Shown: in pieces, positions 35,040-46,995 of the stretch
Position numbering within the stretch: position 1 is the stretch's first letter
How the letters are laid out: every line of letters begins with the position of its first letter
Origin: Glossina fuscipes
Lineage: Eukaryota > Arthropoda > Insecta > Diptera > Glossinidae
Reading direction: 5' to 3'
DNA: 64,000 nucleotides
Assembly (NCBI RefSeq): GCF_014805625.2
Contig: NW_023998457.1
Span: 1,961,413-2,025,412, forward strand
Notes under the pieces: generated by a model
What the model was told of the DNA's origin: nothing
What the model saw: the letters and a program-made list of their open reading frames with translations, nothing else
The model's database searches: none
Made by a program: the position numbers and the translations under genes

Positions 35040-35420
35040 TGAATGCGTGGCTTTGGTTTAGAAATTTTTATTCAAAGTTTGAAAGTTTTATACATGATAA
35101 ACCTGTTAATAACAAATGACTGACAGACAGATAAGTGGATAGATAGATGAAGGGCCTTATTGTCATCACTTTGTTAGATGTATGGCCATGGATTAAAAAT
35201 TTTTATTCAAAGCTTAGACGAATTGTTCATTATAAACACTTTAATAAGAAATGACCGACGGACGGACAAACAAGTAGATGGAAGTGCTAAATTACCGGTA
35301 TATAAGATGCTTAAACGCTATTAACCCATACTGTTAGAGTGCGGAAGATGAAGCAAAATAACAGTTGGAAGATGGAAAGATGGACAGAGTAACGAGTGAA
35401 CAGTTAGCGATGACTGCGAT
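35040..35420 (-). repeat. Tandem array, ~138-bp unit, two clear copies
   Basis: 'tttagaaatttttattcaaag' is mirrored by 'attaaaaatttttattcaaag', with anchors at 35041 and 35179. Each is followed by 'cataataaac'-like, 'aacaaatgactgacagacag'-like and 'aagtagatggaagtgc'-like words. A third, eroded copy may end near 35410 ('agatggacagagtaacgag'). Confidence 0.7.
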
Positions 35421-35607
35421 GGGGTAGAGTTAATCGCTTGTTATGCATAAATAAATTGTGAAGATTGTGATGCTTAAATTCAGTTAGTCACTGAGATGAA
35501 AGGAAAGCTAAAGATTACCTGCAAGAGGTATAAAAGTTATTTTTCCTTCTCGGATATTTTTGCCATAACTTGCCAAAGTGAGTTTGTACAATGCAGAAAG
35601 TATCGTG

Positions 35608-35646
<39 letters not shown>

Positions 35647-35791
35647 TTAACTATGTTTATTAGTAAACAATGGCATAGAACTCAAAAGCTGGCCTGGCAT
35701 GTTCACACACACGTATGTATTCATAGGATATTTCCGTGTGCCTTAGACTTTAAAAGGATAATTCATTCACAAAATCTGTCCTGACCTGTCT

Positions 35792-35822
<31 letters not shown>

Positions 35823-36289
35823 CATACGTATTCGTAGCACATTTCCTTGCCCCAAGCCAAATACATTCACAATGTTGTAAATGCTTTTAAAAGATTTCAT
35901 TGTGCCTTTCATCGCTTATAGTATAGGGTATGTTTAGTTTATGAGGAAGCATAAGTGACAGCGGCGAAGACTTAAAACGGGCCCAACATTTCATTATAGC
36001 CAACTTAATTGAGTTAAGCTGGCCTGGCTCGTCTATGATTGTGATACTTACCCTACATATATTTGCTTCGTTTATTATATCACAATTTTAAAAATATGTT
36101 GACAGAGTTGTTATGGTTTTTGATAGGCGATTTGCCCCTACTGAAAATAGGTTGAATTGACTACATTTTCGAACAATACTCAGGTAGTGCATTATTTAGA
36201 AAATGTAGTTAAATAAAAACCATTCGCTATTTAGAAAAAGTCTCGAGAAAAATCGTTGGGTAAAAGTATGTCCGCATGTTTGAGTCAAA
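35421..36289. other. No gene; two microsatellites
   Basis: (AT)n at about 35610-35641 and (CA)n at about 35791-35818. 'cctggcatgttcacacacac' and related words flank the CA run. No coding potential. Confidence 0.65.
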
Positions 36290-37420
36290 TGGACTAAAGA
36301 CAGTGCGGCCTCGTATGACATAATGATTTAATTTTTAACAATTTAAAATCAAAATTGCTGTATAAGAGTAACTTCACATAAAAATTCCTTATATCGATCT
36401 ATATTATGCTTCCCGTCTCACACAAGGGCTCTCATTAAAAGTAAGCCTTCGTAAGGCAAAAATATTTAATTTTTAACATATTTAACGAAAATTGTTCGAT
36501 AATAATTATTTGAGATAAAAATGAACCGGATTAAGTTTGGATCTCGTTGATCTATATGTTGCTTCCCAATATATATCAGAGTTTTCGTCAAGACTAAGCG
36601 TTAACATATAAGGTTTGAAGGTTTGTAATAAAAATTTGATAGTAAGTAACAATTTGACATAAGAACTAAGCGTAGCAAAATTGGACCAAGAAGATTTATT
36701 TTTTGGACTCCGCTGCATACAGAGGTTTTCGTCAGCTTTTAGCAGCTTATAATAAGAGCTTTAATGGGACAATTAATTTTTCAGTTGAAATTTTGAATCT
36801 CGTCCAATAAAAAGGATTCCACCAAATATATGCTTTTTGAGGGAAGCAAGATAGAATACTTTGAAAAATGACTCACGAGGCGAACGATGCATGGCACCTA
36901 AAGGTAAGCCTTGACTGATTATAACCTTTCTATTTGGTTTTTTTTTTTTATACATTATCCCATCAAAGAATGTATTAGATTTGCACAATGTCCGTCTGTC
37001 AGTCCATTTTTGCCTTCTAACTGCAAATAAAAACCATTTGTCACAACGGATATATTATGACGCAATACTATCATGTTTTAGGTTAAGACAAATCATGTGA
37101 AAAACTAATTGGACCAAACGATAATTTTTATAATCACTGTCCTTCTAACGGCACATTTTGGAAAGGTCTATACCTGATTATAAATTTTTATTTATTTATA
37201 ATCATTAGTCATTAAGTTTGCGCGATGTCCGTCTATCGGTCCAATTTCGCCCTCTACTTAATGGTCACAATTTCTGATATATTATGACGAAATATGCTGT
37301 ACTGGCTTGTTTTAGTTTAAGGCGAACCGTATGAAAAATGAACTAGGTTACATCATATCTCCAAGTAACGCCGAGTTTTGAAAAAGTCGGTGTGAAGAAA
37401 ACTTGGCAGTTTTATTATTA
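36290..37420. repeat. Composite tandem region, ~130-230-bp units
   Basis: Left part: 'atcgatctatattatgcttcc' is echoed by 'gttgatctatatgttgcttcc' (36395 and 36550), with 'ctcattaaaagtaagcc' and 'ttcgtcaagactaagcg' following, about 150 bp apart. A third copy near 36705 is weaker. Right part: 'gcacaatgtccgtctgtcag' (about 36981) recurs as 'gcgcgatgtccgtctatcgg' (about 37219), each followed by 'atatattatgacg' and a 'ttttagkttaag'-like block. The left unit resembles the monomer at 53.4-54.6 kb. Confidence 0.65.
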
Positions 37421-37436
37421 CTTAACAAGTTCGCAT

Positions 37437-37560
37437 GAGTGGTCGAGTAAGTAAGAATCGCGAACCAATGTTCATAGATTTAAGTCTCAAGTACAGTAGC
37501 ACCACATTGAGGTGTTTTTAGGAAATGTAAGGGCTCTTACGACATATGTGCCTCATAAAG
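37437..37560 (+). repeat. tRNA-like SINE module B, solo copy
   Basis: 'catgagtggtcgagtaagta' (37434) is the plus-strand form of the module B end seen in reverse at 11885. A degenerate B box 'agatttaagtct' follows 36 bases after the A box. Box spacing is shortened. Confidence 0.6.
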
Positions 37561-37802
37561 TGACAATATATAATTTTTTAATATTTTATGGGACAAATAG
37601 CGTAATGTAGTGCAGTGGTGTAGCTTAGCTTAGTGCAGTAGTAGCAATAGTTAAAGTTTAGTGTAGTGTATTAGAGTATTTATTAGTCGGCTTTGCTAGA
37701 AAGTATTCTTTTTTTAAACAACAACAAAAAGAAATTTGTTGTGGTCCACAATTTGCTTCAGGCTAGAAATAATTTTTCATCGTGTTTCAATGATTAGCGT
37801 TG

Positions 37803-37833
<31 letters not shown>

Positions 37834-38009
37834 TGTTACATTTTGTTTTAAAACAACTTTTTTTAAAACAATCTATTATCTGCAACCAAGTACTTTTAAT
37901 AAAAAATAAAAAAAACTTTTTAAATTATTCTTGTTATGAAATTTTTCTTTTTATTAAAAGTTGTGCTCAATGATGAACATATTCTTGTTATTATGTTTTT
38001 TTTTTTTTT
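37561..38009. other. AT-rich tract, no gene
   Basis: A 'gtagtgcagtggtgtag' low-complexity patch (37604-37690) and poly(T) at about 37811-37834. Confidence 0.65.
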
Positions 38010-38109
38010 NNNNNNNNNNNNNNNNNNNNNNNNNNNNNNNNNNNNNNNNNNNNNNNNNNNNNNNNNNNNNNNNNNNNNNNNNNNNNNNNNNNNNNNNNNN
38101 NNNNNNNNN
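38010..38109. other. 100-N assembly gap inside poly(T)
   Basis: T runs on both sides (37996-38009, 38110-38125). Frames across it are artefacts. Confidence 0.98.
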
Positions 38110-38567
38110 TTTTTTTTTTTTTTTTCTTTTTTTAAGTATTAAATTTGTAACAAAAGTTTTGTATGTTGTTTGTCTAACCACAAAGTTATGCACGAATTAG
38201 TTAAAATAGCTCAAGTACAACCTCATCGTCAGCATCATTATTGTTATTATTATCGTTATTATATGTATATATATATAGCTAGCTACCCTGTGTAAGCATT
38301 AGTGTCTAAAGATTTAGAAAAGGCGGTACAACAGTAGGTGGTTACGTTTTTAGTATCATTGACACCTTTTTATTTGTCTTCTTCATCTTGATTTTTCTTT
38401 TGCCTCATTCTTGTTATGTTATTCTTATGCTTATTTGTAACATTCTCTTTAACTTAAGTATATTCGTTTTTCTTCTAGTTCTCTATGCCATGCCATGTAT
38501 AAGTGCTACGTATAATGGATTTGTATGAAATAACATTCATTGATATTCCAGTGTGTAGATATATACA

Positions 38568-38602
<35 letters not shown>

Positions 38603-38944
38603 ATGTGTATGTATATGTATACTGTATATGTCCTATGTATATGTATATAGGAGTATATATGTATGTATATAGAAAAAGATTCTTTGACAATTGTCGTTGT
38701 TGTTTTTGTTATTTTTGTTATTTCCATATATAAGTTGACACCTTAAAGCCGTCGACCAAAGACATCTTTTTTCGTAGCATCTTATTTAAGAAATAATTTC
38801 TCTCTGTACAGTGAAATAGTGAAATAAAGTAAAGATGTCGTTCAGATGCTTTTAAGCATAAAAAATAGAAATTTTGTACTTCCTGTCTCACATTTTGTGC
38901 ATGTGCATGTTGAAGATGATGTTAAAGCTACTTTAAGCTCCTTT

Positions 38945-38976
<32 letters not shown>

Positions 38977-38999
38977 CAGTGGTTTACGATAGAAATGCT
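38110..38999. other. AT-rich tract with microsatellites, no gene
   Basis: TATG/(TA)n runs at about 38556-38672 and (TA)n at about 38944-38978. The three overlapping frames at 38475-38733 are repeat translations. Confidence 0.75.
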
Positions 39000-40320
39000 C
39001 CAACTGAGTGACAAATGCATAAAAATCTAATAAAATGAAAAATGAAATGATTTCACTTTGCTTTGCTGCCTGCCATTGCTGCTGCATCTATCAAAGCAGA
39101 TTTCAAAGCGAAATATCTCTGTTTGCTTTCCATTTTCGCATTTCTGTTCTTTTGCACTAACATCGCATTGATATAAGTGTGGAAATATTAAGTGAGAACT
39201 TAGCAAATTTATGGTGACATTTTAAGAAAGTATTTTTCGAGATCTGCTGCAAACTGTATAAGTATACAGATTTTAAATTCGCTATGAAAAGAAAAAATGT
39301 CTGCTTTTTGGGGCATTTCGTTTTCTTTCTTTTTCTTTTATGTTCCAAAAAGGTCAAAAGTGTAGGCAATCCTAAGAGAAGAAGATCACAAGTACACGCT
39401 TTGAGATGAAAAAGAAAGCCTTAGTTATAAGAATTTCTTTGAAAAAAATTCTTTTTTTTTTTAATCCTAGAAACATGCATTTTTTACATAGAGAACCGCG
39501 TCCTAGATATTCGGAGAAATTCTTGAAATTTCAAAGATAACCATTTCAGCGGCCTGTTCTATAAATTCGCATTTCATTAGATTTAAGGAAAAAAAAAACA
39601 AAAAAAGAGCTCGTACGTAGAGTATATCTTAACTGAATTCCATGGTGAAATTTCGGTAATGACTAACGAAAACTTGCTGCCAGATCTTCTAAGCGGCATC
39701 GTTTGTAATTTTGGCTTTCATTAGCATATTTTTCGGCAACGGCCACAGAAATTTCTGGCCAGATCTTCTAAGTGATTTCCTCTTTAATTGGTCACGCATT
39801 GTAATATTTTCGAAAAATAAGTCGAAGAAAGAACACGTGTTCTATACGCAGAGAAAGCAGGAATGCTTTTGAAAATTTCGTTTCCGAAACTTTTGTTTGA
39901 AGCGTTGAATGCATCATTTTTCTTCCGATACTCGCAGCTTTATTGTGAAAAACTTCTTTTTACATGTATTATTCAATATATTGTGCTATGCTAGGTCCTA
40001 CTGCAGTCATCTTTTGCAAATAATACGAATTCCCTGCGGAAAAACTTAACTATCCTTTAAGACTACCCAGAGAATAACACATATTCGGTTATCGTCGTAA
40101 AAATGGAAACGCCGTTCAAACAAACAATAACTTATTGAAAGCTTTGTTAACGAAGAGAGAGTAATGAGAAGAGCAGAGAAGAGCAGTATAGTTTGGCTAA
40201 GAATTACAAACATTACTTGAACGAGTTTTCCTTTCGCAATTCCATCAATTACTGTTGGTAGAACTTCTGAAATGTGATTTCATTGGATTGAAACAAACCA
40301 TTACCTGGGTCCTTCCGTAG
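39000..40320. other. Unassigned, weak internal repetition
   Basis: 'ccagatcttctaag' occurs at about 39681 and 39759, and a diverged 'cggatctcctaag' near 40768, with T-rich spacers. This suggests an old tandem or dispersed unit of ~80 bp or more. No gene. Confidence 0.4.
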
Positions 40321-40509
40321 GAAGCCGTTGTGGATATTCATCGTATCGTCAATGTCGATGGCTTCTCTACTTTGAATGATGACTACCTGCTCTTTAGCTT
40401 AAGCAATGAATCCACTATTCATCACCCGGAAGACTCGGTGTCCTTCGAATTATGCAACAAACACAAAGTTTCCCAGATATGGCGTGAATTACGCCTACTC
40501 AAAGCTTGA
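40321..40509 (+). other. Open 62-codon stretch, possible exon or gene relic
   Basis: The frame from 40321 is open for 62 codons and starts EAVVDIHRIVNVDGFSTLND. Composition is more balanced than the neighbouring DNA, and the stretch lies just after 'ccttccgtag', a possible splice acceptor. It ends at TGA (40507-40509). It has no start codon near its beginning, no recognisable domain, and no clear partner exon. An overlapping minus-strand frame is also open for part of it. It may be a host exon, a relic or chance. Confidence 0.2.
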
Positions 40510-41339
40510 AGAAACGATGCTGTACAGGCCTTACTGTGATCACTGTGCAGTTGCTCTTTGAAACAAAGCATTTAGAGCAAGAAATTTTATTCAATACCCC
40601 CTACAGCATTACTTACGTAGAGTCTGTTAGAAAACATCAGAGTTAAACTAAAAGACGTAGCAGTCTTGTTTGGCAACGATCGCTTCTGCAATTCATTTCC
40701 TTAGATAGGAAATGTCTCAACCAAGTTTTATAGCCGAGTATCAGTAATAGCTTTCGAAATTTCTTTTCGGATCTCCTAAGCAGGCTGCTTTCATTTTTGA
40801 AAGAGGAACCTAAGACAATATACACTTAAAATATAGACAAAGACTTGAGCGAGTGTTATGAGTGTAATGAGCAAGTAAATGCTAAATATTAGAGAGAGGG
40901 AAACCTTAACAAGGATAACGTGCTTAGTGGGAATAACTTTTGAAATTTGATAGCAAGGATTTTGATTATTGCAGCGGTCGCCTCGATAACCGTCTCTTAA
41001 TTTTTAAAATATTTGAGCTTGAAACCAGGAAGACATCCACGTTTTCTATATGAAGAACGTCGTATCGATGGGCGGAAAGAATTTCCATAATTTCTTTACG
41101 AAGATTTTGTTCTCCAAAATGATGCTCACTCGGATCGTTCAGTTTCTCAGCTTAGCGTTTTTTTCAATTCAAGACTAACCTCAAATTTAAGCAAGAAATT
41201 ATATCGTGTTATGTCGATCTGGAAAATTCTACGATTTTTCGCGATAGTGTGTTTAGCGTGGAACCAGCACTTGATTACAACGAGATTTCAAATCGTTATC
41301 TAGGCGATCTGTACTAATGACCGTTGATATGAATTTAAA
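40510..41339. other. No gene recognised
   Basis: More even base composition than the flanks (for example 41040-41330) but no frame or family match. A minus 60-codon frame (40643-40825) shows no domain. Confidence 0.45.
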
Positions 41340-41617
41340 AAACCATTTATTCGGAGGAATTTATTAAAAGTTTTTTTTTTTTTTTAATAAATATATATGT
41401 ATATTAGGAATATAAATGTATATTAGAAATGTATACAAGCGAAGGGAACATAAGAGAATGGGATTTTTTTTTTACACTTAGTTGCTGTGCGGAAAAATGC
41501 ATAAATTTTTCATGTTGCTTTAGTAGTTATCTATATAAGTCATTATTTTAATGTAAGCAATTTTCAGGATTCCTTTTCACGTTGATAAATCTCTCTCTCG
41601 CTCTGCATCTGTTGTAT

Positions 41618-41650
<33 letters not shown>

Positions 41651-41869
41651 TGTACTAGCAATTTTCCTTTTAGGGTGTTTCCTCTAATTACTTTTTGGTG
41701 TAGTAAGTAATATTATATCTTCTTTTAAAAATGTTTGCTTATCTTATTTTAGGGGAATATTTATTCTTCTTTTCCACAGTCACGACAGGAAAGCATGTAA
41801 ATATAACAAACTTTTTAAAATGAGATGAATATATAATTTTTGGATTTAATATGAAGAGAACATAAGGCA
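41340..41869. other. AT-rich tract, no gene
   Basis: Poly(T) at about 41369-41384 and an (AT)n run at about 41622-41650. Confidence 0.7.
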
Positions 41870-42840
41870 GACCGATATGAATGGAGAAGTCGATGTACCC
41901 TTGCGGGAGTATATAAAAATATTCTCCAAGTCAACCTAACAAAGGTTTTCTACCAATTACTGGTCAGCATGAGAGCTAGAAAACGCAAGATAACAATTCT
42001 CTTTCGATGTAGCATAGGTCGATAAATAATTGGAGTATACTGTATACCAATTAGGTGCAAAATCCTGGCGTGCTGTGATTTCATTTCTATTTTTAACGTA
42101 TACCACGATTGATGTCTCATACGCATAGGCTATGATCATATTGGACTTGCGCCAAATCTCATCGTAATGCTTCCATTTTTTTCTATTACTATTATTCATC
42201 ACTAAGTGGATGTCCCAGCAGTGCGGTGAGATGGAGAGAAAGAAGTGCGTAAAGAGAAAGTGATAATGAGTGGTAACAGTCCAGAGTGGTTGCATGGCCC
42301 ATAGGTGAATGTCGAGAACTCACTACAACTAGGACCAGCTAGGGCACTAAGCTGAGCTTTGATTCGGCAATCGTCGACTCGACTGTTACGACTCTTATCG
42401 ACTCGGCTATGCGGTTATTTTATTCTGCAGACGATACTCGTTTGCAAGATCGCTACATTTAATGCGTATCGTATCGCATATAAGGCGATTATCGTTTCTA
42501 AGTCGTGTACAATGGATTTGGCCACACTTGGCAGAGAGTTATCACAACTGTAGGCCAATCCTTGTTCCGTTTTATTATACTTTGAAATATGGCAGACAAA
42601 TCTAACGTCCACTTAAAAACGGTAAAAGAAATGCTCTATCATTTTGCGTCGACGAGACTTTTTTAGGATTCAGGTCACAAAAGTGACTACAGTCTGTGGT
42701 CAGACGGACGGAGCAGTGTAAGAAAATGTTTACTTTTTTTGGCGTATTTAAGTATTACATACTATTACGTGACGTCAGCACCGCCTGTATTTATGATTCG
42801 ATAAATTTTGAACTTTAATTGTTTGTCTTTTTATTATCCC
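41870..42840. other. Unassigned, less AT-rich block
   Basis: A 112-codon minus frame (41957-42295) and frames at 42359-42612 on both strands lie in DNA of fairly even composition. I recognise no domain. A short 'gtggtcagacggacgg' (about 42697) shows INE-like material at the right end. Most likely an unrecognised mobile element; not called as a gene. Confidence 0.35.
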
Positions 42841-42844
42841 TATG

Positions 42845-43080
42845 CGTGTCCGAGCAGATAAGAATCGCGACTATCAAGTCTTTGTGCGTAGGTTCAAATT
42901 GAGGTAGAGTTTATTTTGATTGTAGTTATAATGTGAGCTCGGTCGTTAGAGACATAACATTTATCGATCGGACACACACCCACTAGGCTGTGAACGTTAA
43001 CTACCTATCTCTTTCTCTTTCCTTCCTCCTTTCCGACAGTCGGCGTATTGCACGAATAGGTGACATTTCCTCAATGATTG
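42845..43080 (+). repeat. tRNA-like SINE module B, solo copy
   Basis: A-box-like 'tgtccgagcagataag' starts at 42847 and the B-box-like 'ggttcaaatt' at 42891, spacing 44 as in a class I tRNA. The body shares 'tgaggtagagttta', 'agttataatgtgagc' and 'cacacccactaggctg' with the 20.2-20.9 kb and 34.4 kb copies and ends in a pyrimidine-rich run (43003-43035). Acceptor and D stems do not fold, so it is a SINE head, not a tRNA gene. Confidence 0.7.
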
Positions 43081-43139
43081 GCTATATGCTAAAAAAAAAA
43101 AAAAAAAAAATTGCAATCAATTATTAACGCGTGTGCCTA

Positions 43140-44120
43140 TCGCTGCTAACGAAAGGACGGATGGAAGTACATTGTGGTTAATTAAACTTTGCGTTTTACA
43201 AAAAAATGACGCAACAGTTTGCTGGTCAGCCAATTCAGAAAGCAAAGTACTCATATTTACTAAAACCGTGCAAATGTGAAATTGTATAAAAAAAGTTTCG
43301 CGAATTAATGAACATGATGGAATTTTAGATAAAAAGGTTAGTGCTTAAATTCAGTTTTGATTTTTTTTTTTTTTTCAAACATATAAATGTGGAATTGTGC
43401 AACAACAAGTTTCGCTAGCCAATAAAAGTGATATCTCAGTTAAAAAATTTAATGCTTGAATCTAGATTCTCTTATTTATTTGTTTTTTCGAACATAAAAA
43501 TAACCAGCATAAGGACTAACGGGCAGGCAAATGTGACTAAATAAGCTTAAATTTTTATGAAACATAAACAATCGATTGCTGGTCACCCAACTCAGAAAGT
43601 AAAAGATTAATTTTTGCAAAATGTCGAACAACTGTGTAAATGTGGAATCTTAGATAAAAAGGTTAAACGTAGATAACGCTTCTCTTTTCCTTTTTTCCAA
43701 CCATTGATTGATTGAGATAATTAGCTTTTGGACAGATCGACGGACAAAAATATGATAATAAGAAGAATAAACTTAAAGTTTTACAAAACAATGGCTATAG
43801 CTTGTTAGCAAAAAGCAAAATATTACTTTTTAGCAAAATTTGAAAACCGTGCAAATGTGGAATTGTGTAAAAAAAAGAAAATCTCAGATAATTATATTTA
43901 TGATTAGTTTTTTTTTTTTTTTTTTTTTTTTAATGTTCCTTAAATATTAAAGTCATTAACGAACGGACATATGGACAGACAATCAGATCTAAAGGCATTT
44001 AGCTTACTAAACTTAAATATTAGTTTCTGCTTTATTTTGAAAATCATCTAAAAGTAAAATTCATTAACGAAATACTATGCAAATTAAGTGTAGAGTAAAT
44101 AAAAAACATTAAATATTAAT
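43140..44120. repeat. Tandem array, ~225-bp unit, about four copies
   Basis: 'gctggtcagccaattcag' (43221), 'gctggtcacccaactcag' (43578) and 'gcttgttagcaaaaagc' (43800) anchor three copies. 'gcaaatgtgraattgt' and 'agataaaaaggtta' recur in each. The first copy contains an extra half unit (43375-43490) and a T run. A fourth, eroded copy starts near 43960 ('cgaacggacatatggacag'). Every copy starts with an INE-like 'acggacaga' tract. Confidence 0.75.
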
Positions 44121-44776
44121 TTTTGTTTATATTCTTTACAAACACCCGCACATATATATGTGATTTTACCAAAACTATTTCCACCAGCAAAAAAAAAAAA
44201 AACTGAGAGGGGAAAAAAGAAAAAACAGAATCTAAATTATGTTTGAAATTTTTCTATATTAATAGCTGTAGTTACCGCAAAAAAAACAACAACAACAACA
44301 ACAAAAAAGTGCTGAGCGAGAATCTATTGAATGATATTTTAAATAACTGCTTTTATATTCCCGTAATAAACTTCCGGTTTGTAAAATAAAATTGCTTTCA
44401 ATTATGGCAACCACCAAACATTGTAGATATGCAGAGATATACATACTTATATATAGATATTTATATATATATATATATATATATCATATATATAATGCTA
44501 GCCAACATGCTAGGTCTGTGTCTATTACTATTAGGGAATGATGAAATTTCATATAATTATATGTTTGCTTATATGCATGAAAGCAGAACCATTAACAGAA
44601 AAGTAATAAAGGGAAAAAGAAGCTAACGTAAGAGTGAGAGAGAGAGAGAGAGGAGCTCATTGGCAAGTACTTGAAATGTGCATAAATAAACTAAAATGAG
44701 TAAGAAAATTAGGAGAGTAGTAGACCGAGCTATTGTACAAGAGCTTGGACTTCTTCTTTTTTTTATTATGTTAAAT

Positions 44777-44811
<35 letters not shown>

Positions 44812-45489
44812 CATGAGGTACAGATATAATGAACGGAAGAATTAATCGATCCAATTCAAATTTTCTATAATAAACTTTTCCGATTATTTAGCCTACTTAC
44901 TATTCCCCATATTGCTTGCTTATGCACTGTGGCAGAGTGAAAACTGAAAAATTTTACGAGAACGTAAAATTAATACATGCATAAATAACCAGACACCGAG
45001 TAATTTATGATTTTTAAATAAAGCTAAAGAAAAGTCGACATGCATGCGTTTTGATAATTTAAGCTGAATGGAAAATCGCACAATAAATACCCATACTATG
45101 GTGTTTGATAATACTCGCTTATATCGTATATGTTATGTTGTGGCATAATACACATACTCATGTATAGACGACTTAGGTATCTTTCGTATCGTAATGTTCA
45201 TTTCAACATTTTTTTTTTTTTGTTTTGTTTTGTTTTATTTTGTTTCGTTTTGCTTTTAATTCGCTTGCCATGAAAATTAGCTAACATTGCAAAATTGTTA
45301 GGGGAAAAATGTCCTTGCTTTTGTAATTTTTCGACTAATCCGACGTCATTTGAACACAATTTTATTATACCCATGAGAGGGTTGATATGTTAGATTTGCA
45401 AAAATGTTTTTAACGTGCAAGAATATATATATGTATATGCACTGGAAACCCTACTGCATTCTTGATTGCCATGAAAAGTGGTTTTTTAT
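44121..45489. other. AT-rich tract with microsatellites, no gene
   Basis: Holds (CAA)n at 44287-44303, (TA)n at about 44460-44485 and 44778-44808, (GA)n at about 44634-44651, and a TTTTG run near 45218-45245. Frames here are repeat translations. Confidence 0.75.
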
Positions 45490-46340
45490 TTAGCCATGTC
45501 TGTCCGTTCGTTGCAATCAGATTAATATGTGTTCAAAACTTTGCCTAACTCTTTTTGCCATTCTAAGTGTACAGTTCCAAATACCGAACATGAATTTAAT
45601 GTTTTGTGGTAGGTAGCAGATGCTTCTTTCTTCAGACCTTTTGCCGGAAAAACAGGCTCTTTCTTAAATCTCTCTTACCAAATCTCCCGTTTCCGTTCGT
45701 CTGTCCATAAGTTTTAACTTGTAAAACAAACTTTCTCTGAAATTGTGTTTTATCATTCTCTATGCAAGCACTCACGGTTTCTGTTCATCTGTCCGGCAAT
45801 TAAATTCGCATTTACGACTTCAAATTATTTTCCCCAAAGAAAACTTACTCTCAAATGTTTCATATCGCTCTATCGTTTCCAAGTTCACTCTTTTCTGTCC
45901 GTCTCTCCGTATGTTTTAACTATGACTACGATCATAAAGTTTTGTCCAATAAAAGCGACTTCTTCTCAAAATTTTTTTACCACAAGTAGTAGTAACTTGT
46001 GGTCCATCTTTTGAAATCATAATTAAGGCTTCAACATTTTCGATTTTTTCTCACTGAAAAGACGTGCTTGCGCTAAATTTCTGCTTAGTTTTTCATTGAT
46101 TTAGGGCAAGTCAATTTTTTTCTATCCTGCTGTCCGTTTGTCCATCTACTCGTTTCTTGATTGCGTTACGGAAAGCTTCGACTTCAAACCGCACACATTT
46201 ACTTAAAATACTTTTCCTTATTCTGCAGAATGATGAGTCTATCTGTCCGCCAGTTCTTAAACTTCCATTGCGGCTTTTCAAATTTGCTTAGAAAATCTTG
46301 TTATTCGATTCTTGTTATCACTCTAATGATTTAGTCAAGT
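45490..46340 (+). repeat. Degenerate tandem array, ~90-120-bp unit, about seven copies
   Basis: CTGTCCG-type anchors occur at about 45500, 45699, 45788, 45896, 46131 and 46245, with spacings that fit one or two units. Words such as 'ttttaactt', 'gcgacttcaaat' and 'agaaaacttactctcaaa' follow each. The 89-codon frame (45745-46014) crosses three copies and is not a gene. It is similar in reverse complement to 23.4-24.7 kb. Confidence 0.65.
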
Positions 46341-46639
46341 TTCATTCTGCGAATATCATTGAGGTCGGGGTAACGAGTACCGAAAACACATATGCAATGA
46401 AAATAAAGTGAACGTGTATAATTTCTCTTTAAGAAAGCCTCCGTCTTAGGCATGAAAATCAACTAACTTGAGTTTGAGCTCAAACGCCAAGCTTTTGAAA
46501 AGCGAGTAAGTCAATTTTATATTATACGGAGGTACTTGAAGGGTTTGTTGACCCTACTTCAAACTTTCCATTTTTATAGTAATTACATTTGTAATCTTCC
46601 TAATTGCGTAAATTTATATTAACGAAATGGTGAACATTT
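46341..46639. other. No gene recognised
   Basis: No frame or repeat could be assigned. Confidence 0.45.
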
Positions 46640-46995
46640 TTGGGGACTTTTTTTGGAATTGTTCATAGACGAGAAGTGATAACAAGTTCATCGTTAAATA
46701 TCCTATGCCACTTCGTTTAATACAGTTATTCATAAAACGATGTTCTCAAATAAGGCCTTGTATGGAGAATGGTCGAAAAGGTTATCTGATCCGAACCGTT
46801 TTGGAAAGCGTCCGTGCTTGAGCCAAAACATGTCGGTGTGCTAAATTTCGGCGAAATATCTGAAAAATCGCGGTCTATGGGTTGAACACAAGAAACAAGA
46901 CAGAAAGGAAAACAGCCAGACAGACAAAATTAGATCCAGTGCATCCATCCGTACAATCTTAATAAATAGCTGCACCACAAGTGGTGTACGATTAA
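46640..46995 (-). repeat. INE-like repeat, subtype 2
   Basis: 'tcatcgttaaatatcctatg', 'gtatggagaatggtcg', 'tctgatccgaaccg', 'gcgtccgtgcttgagcc', 'cggtctatgggttgaacac' and 'cagccagacagac' appear in canonical order. The end is truncated soon after the core. Confidence 0.8.

Noticed and set aside
41957..42295. 112-codon minus-strand frame
   Set aside because: No recognisable domain, and no support from its neighbours. Kept only as an unassigned block.
42847..42900. Functional tRNA gene
   Set aside because: A and B boxes are correctly spaced, but acceptor and D stems do not pair and the sequence continues into a repeated body, so it is a SINE head.
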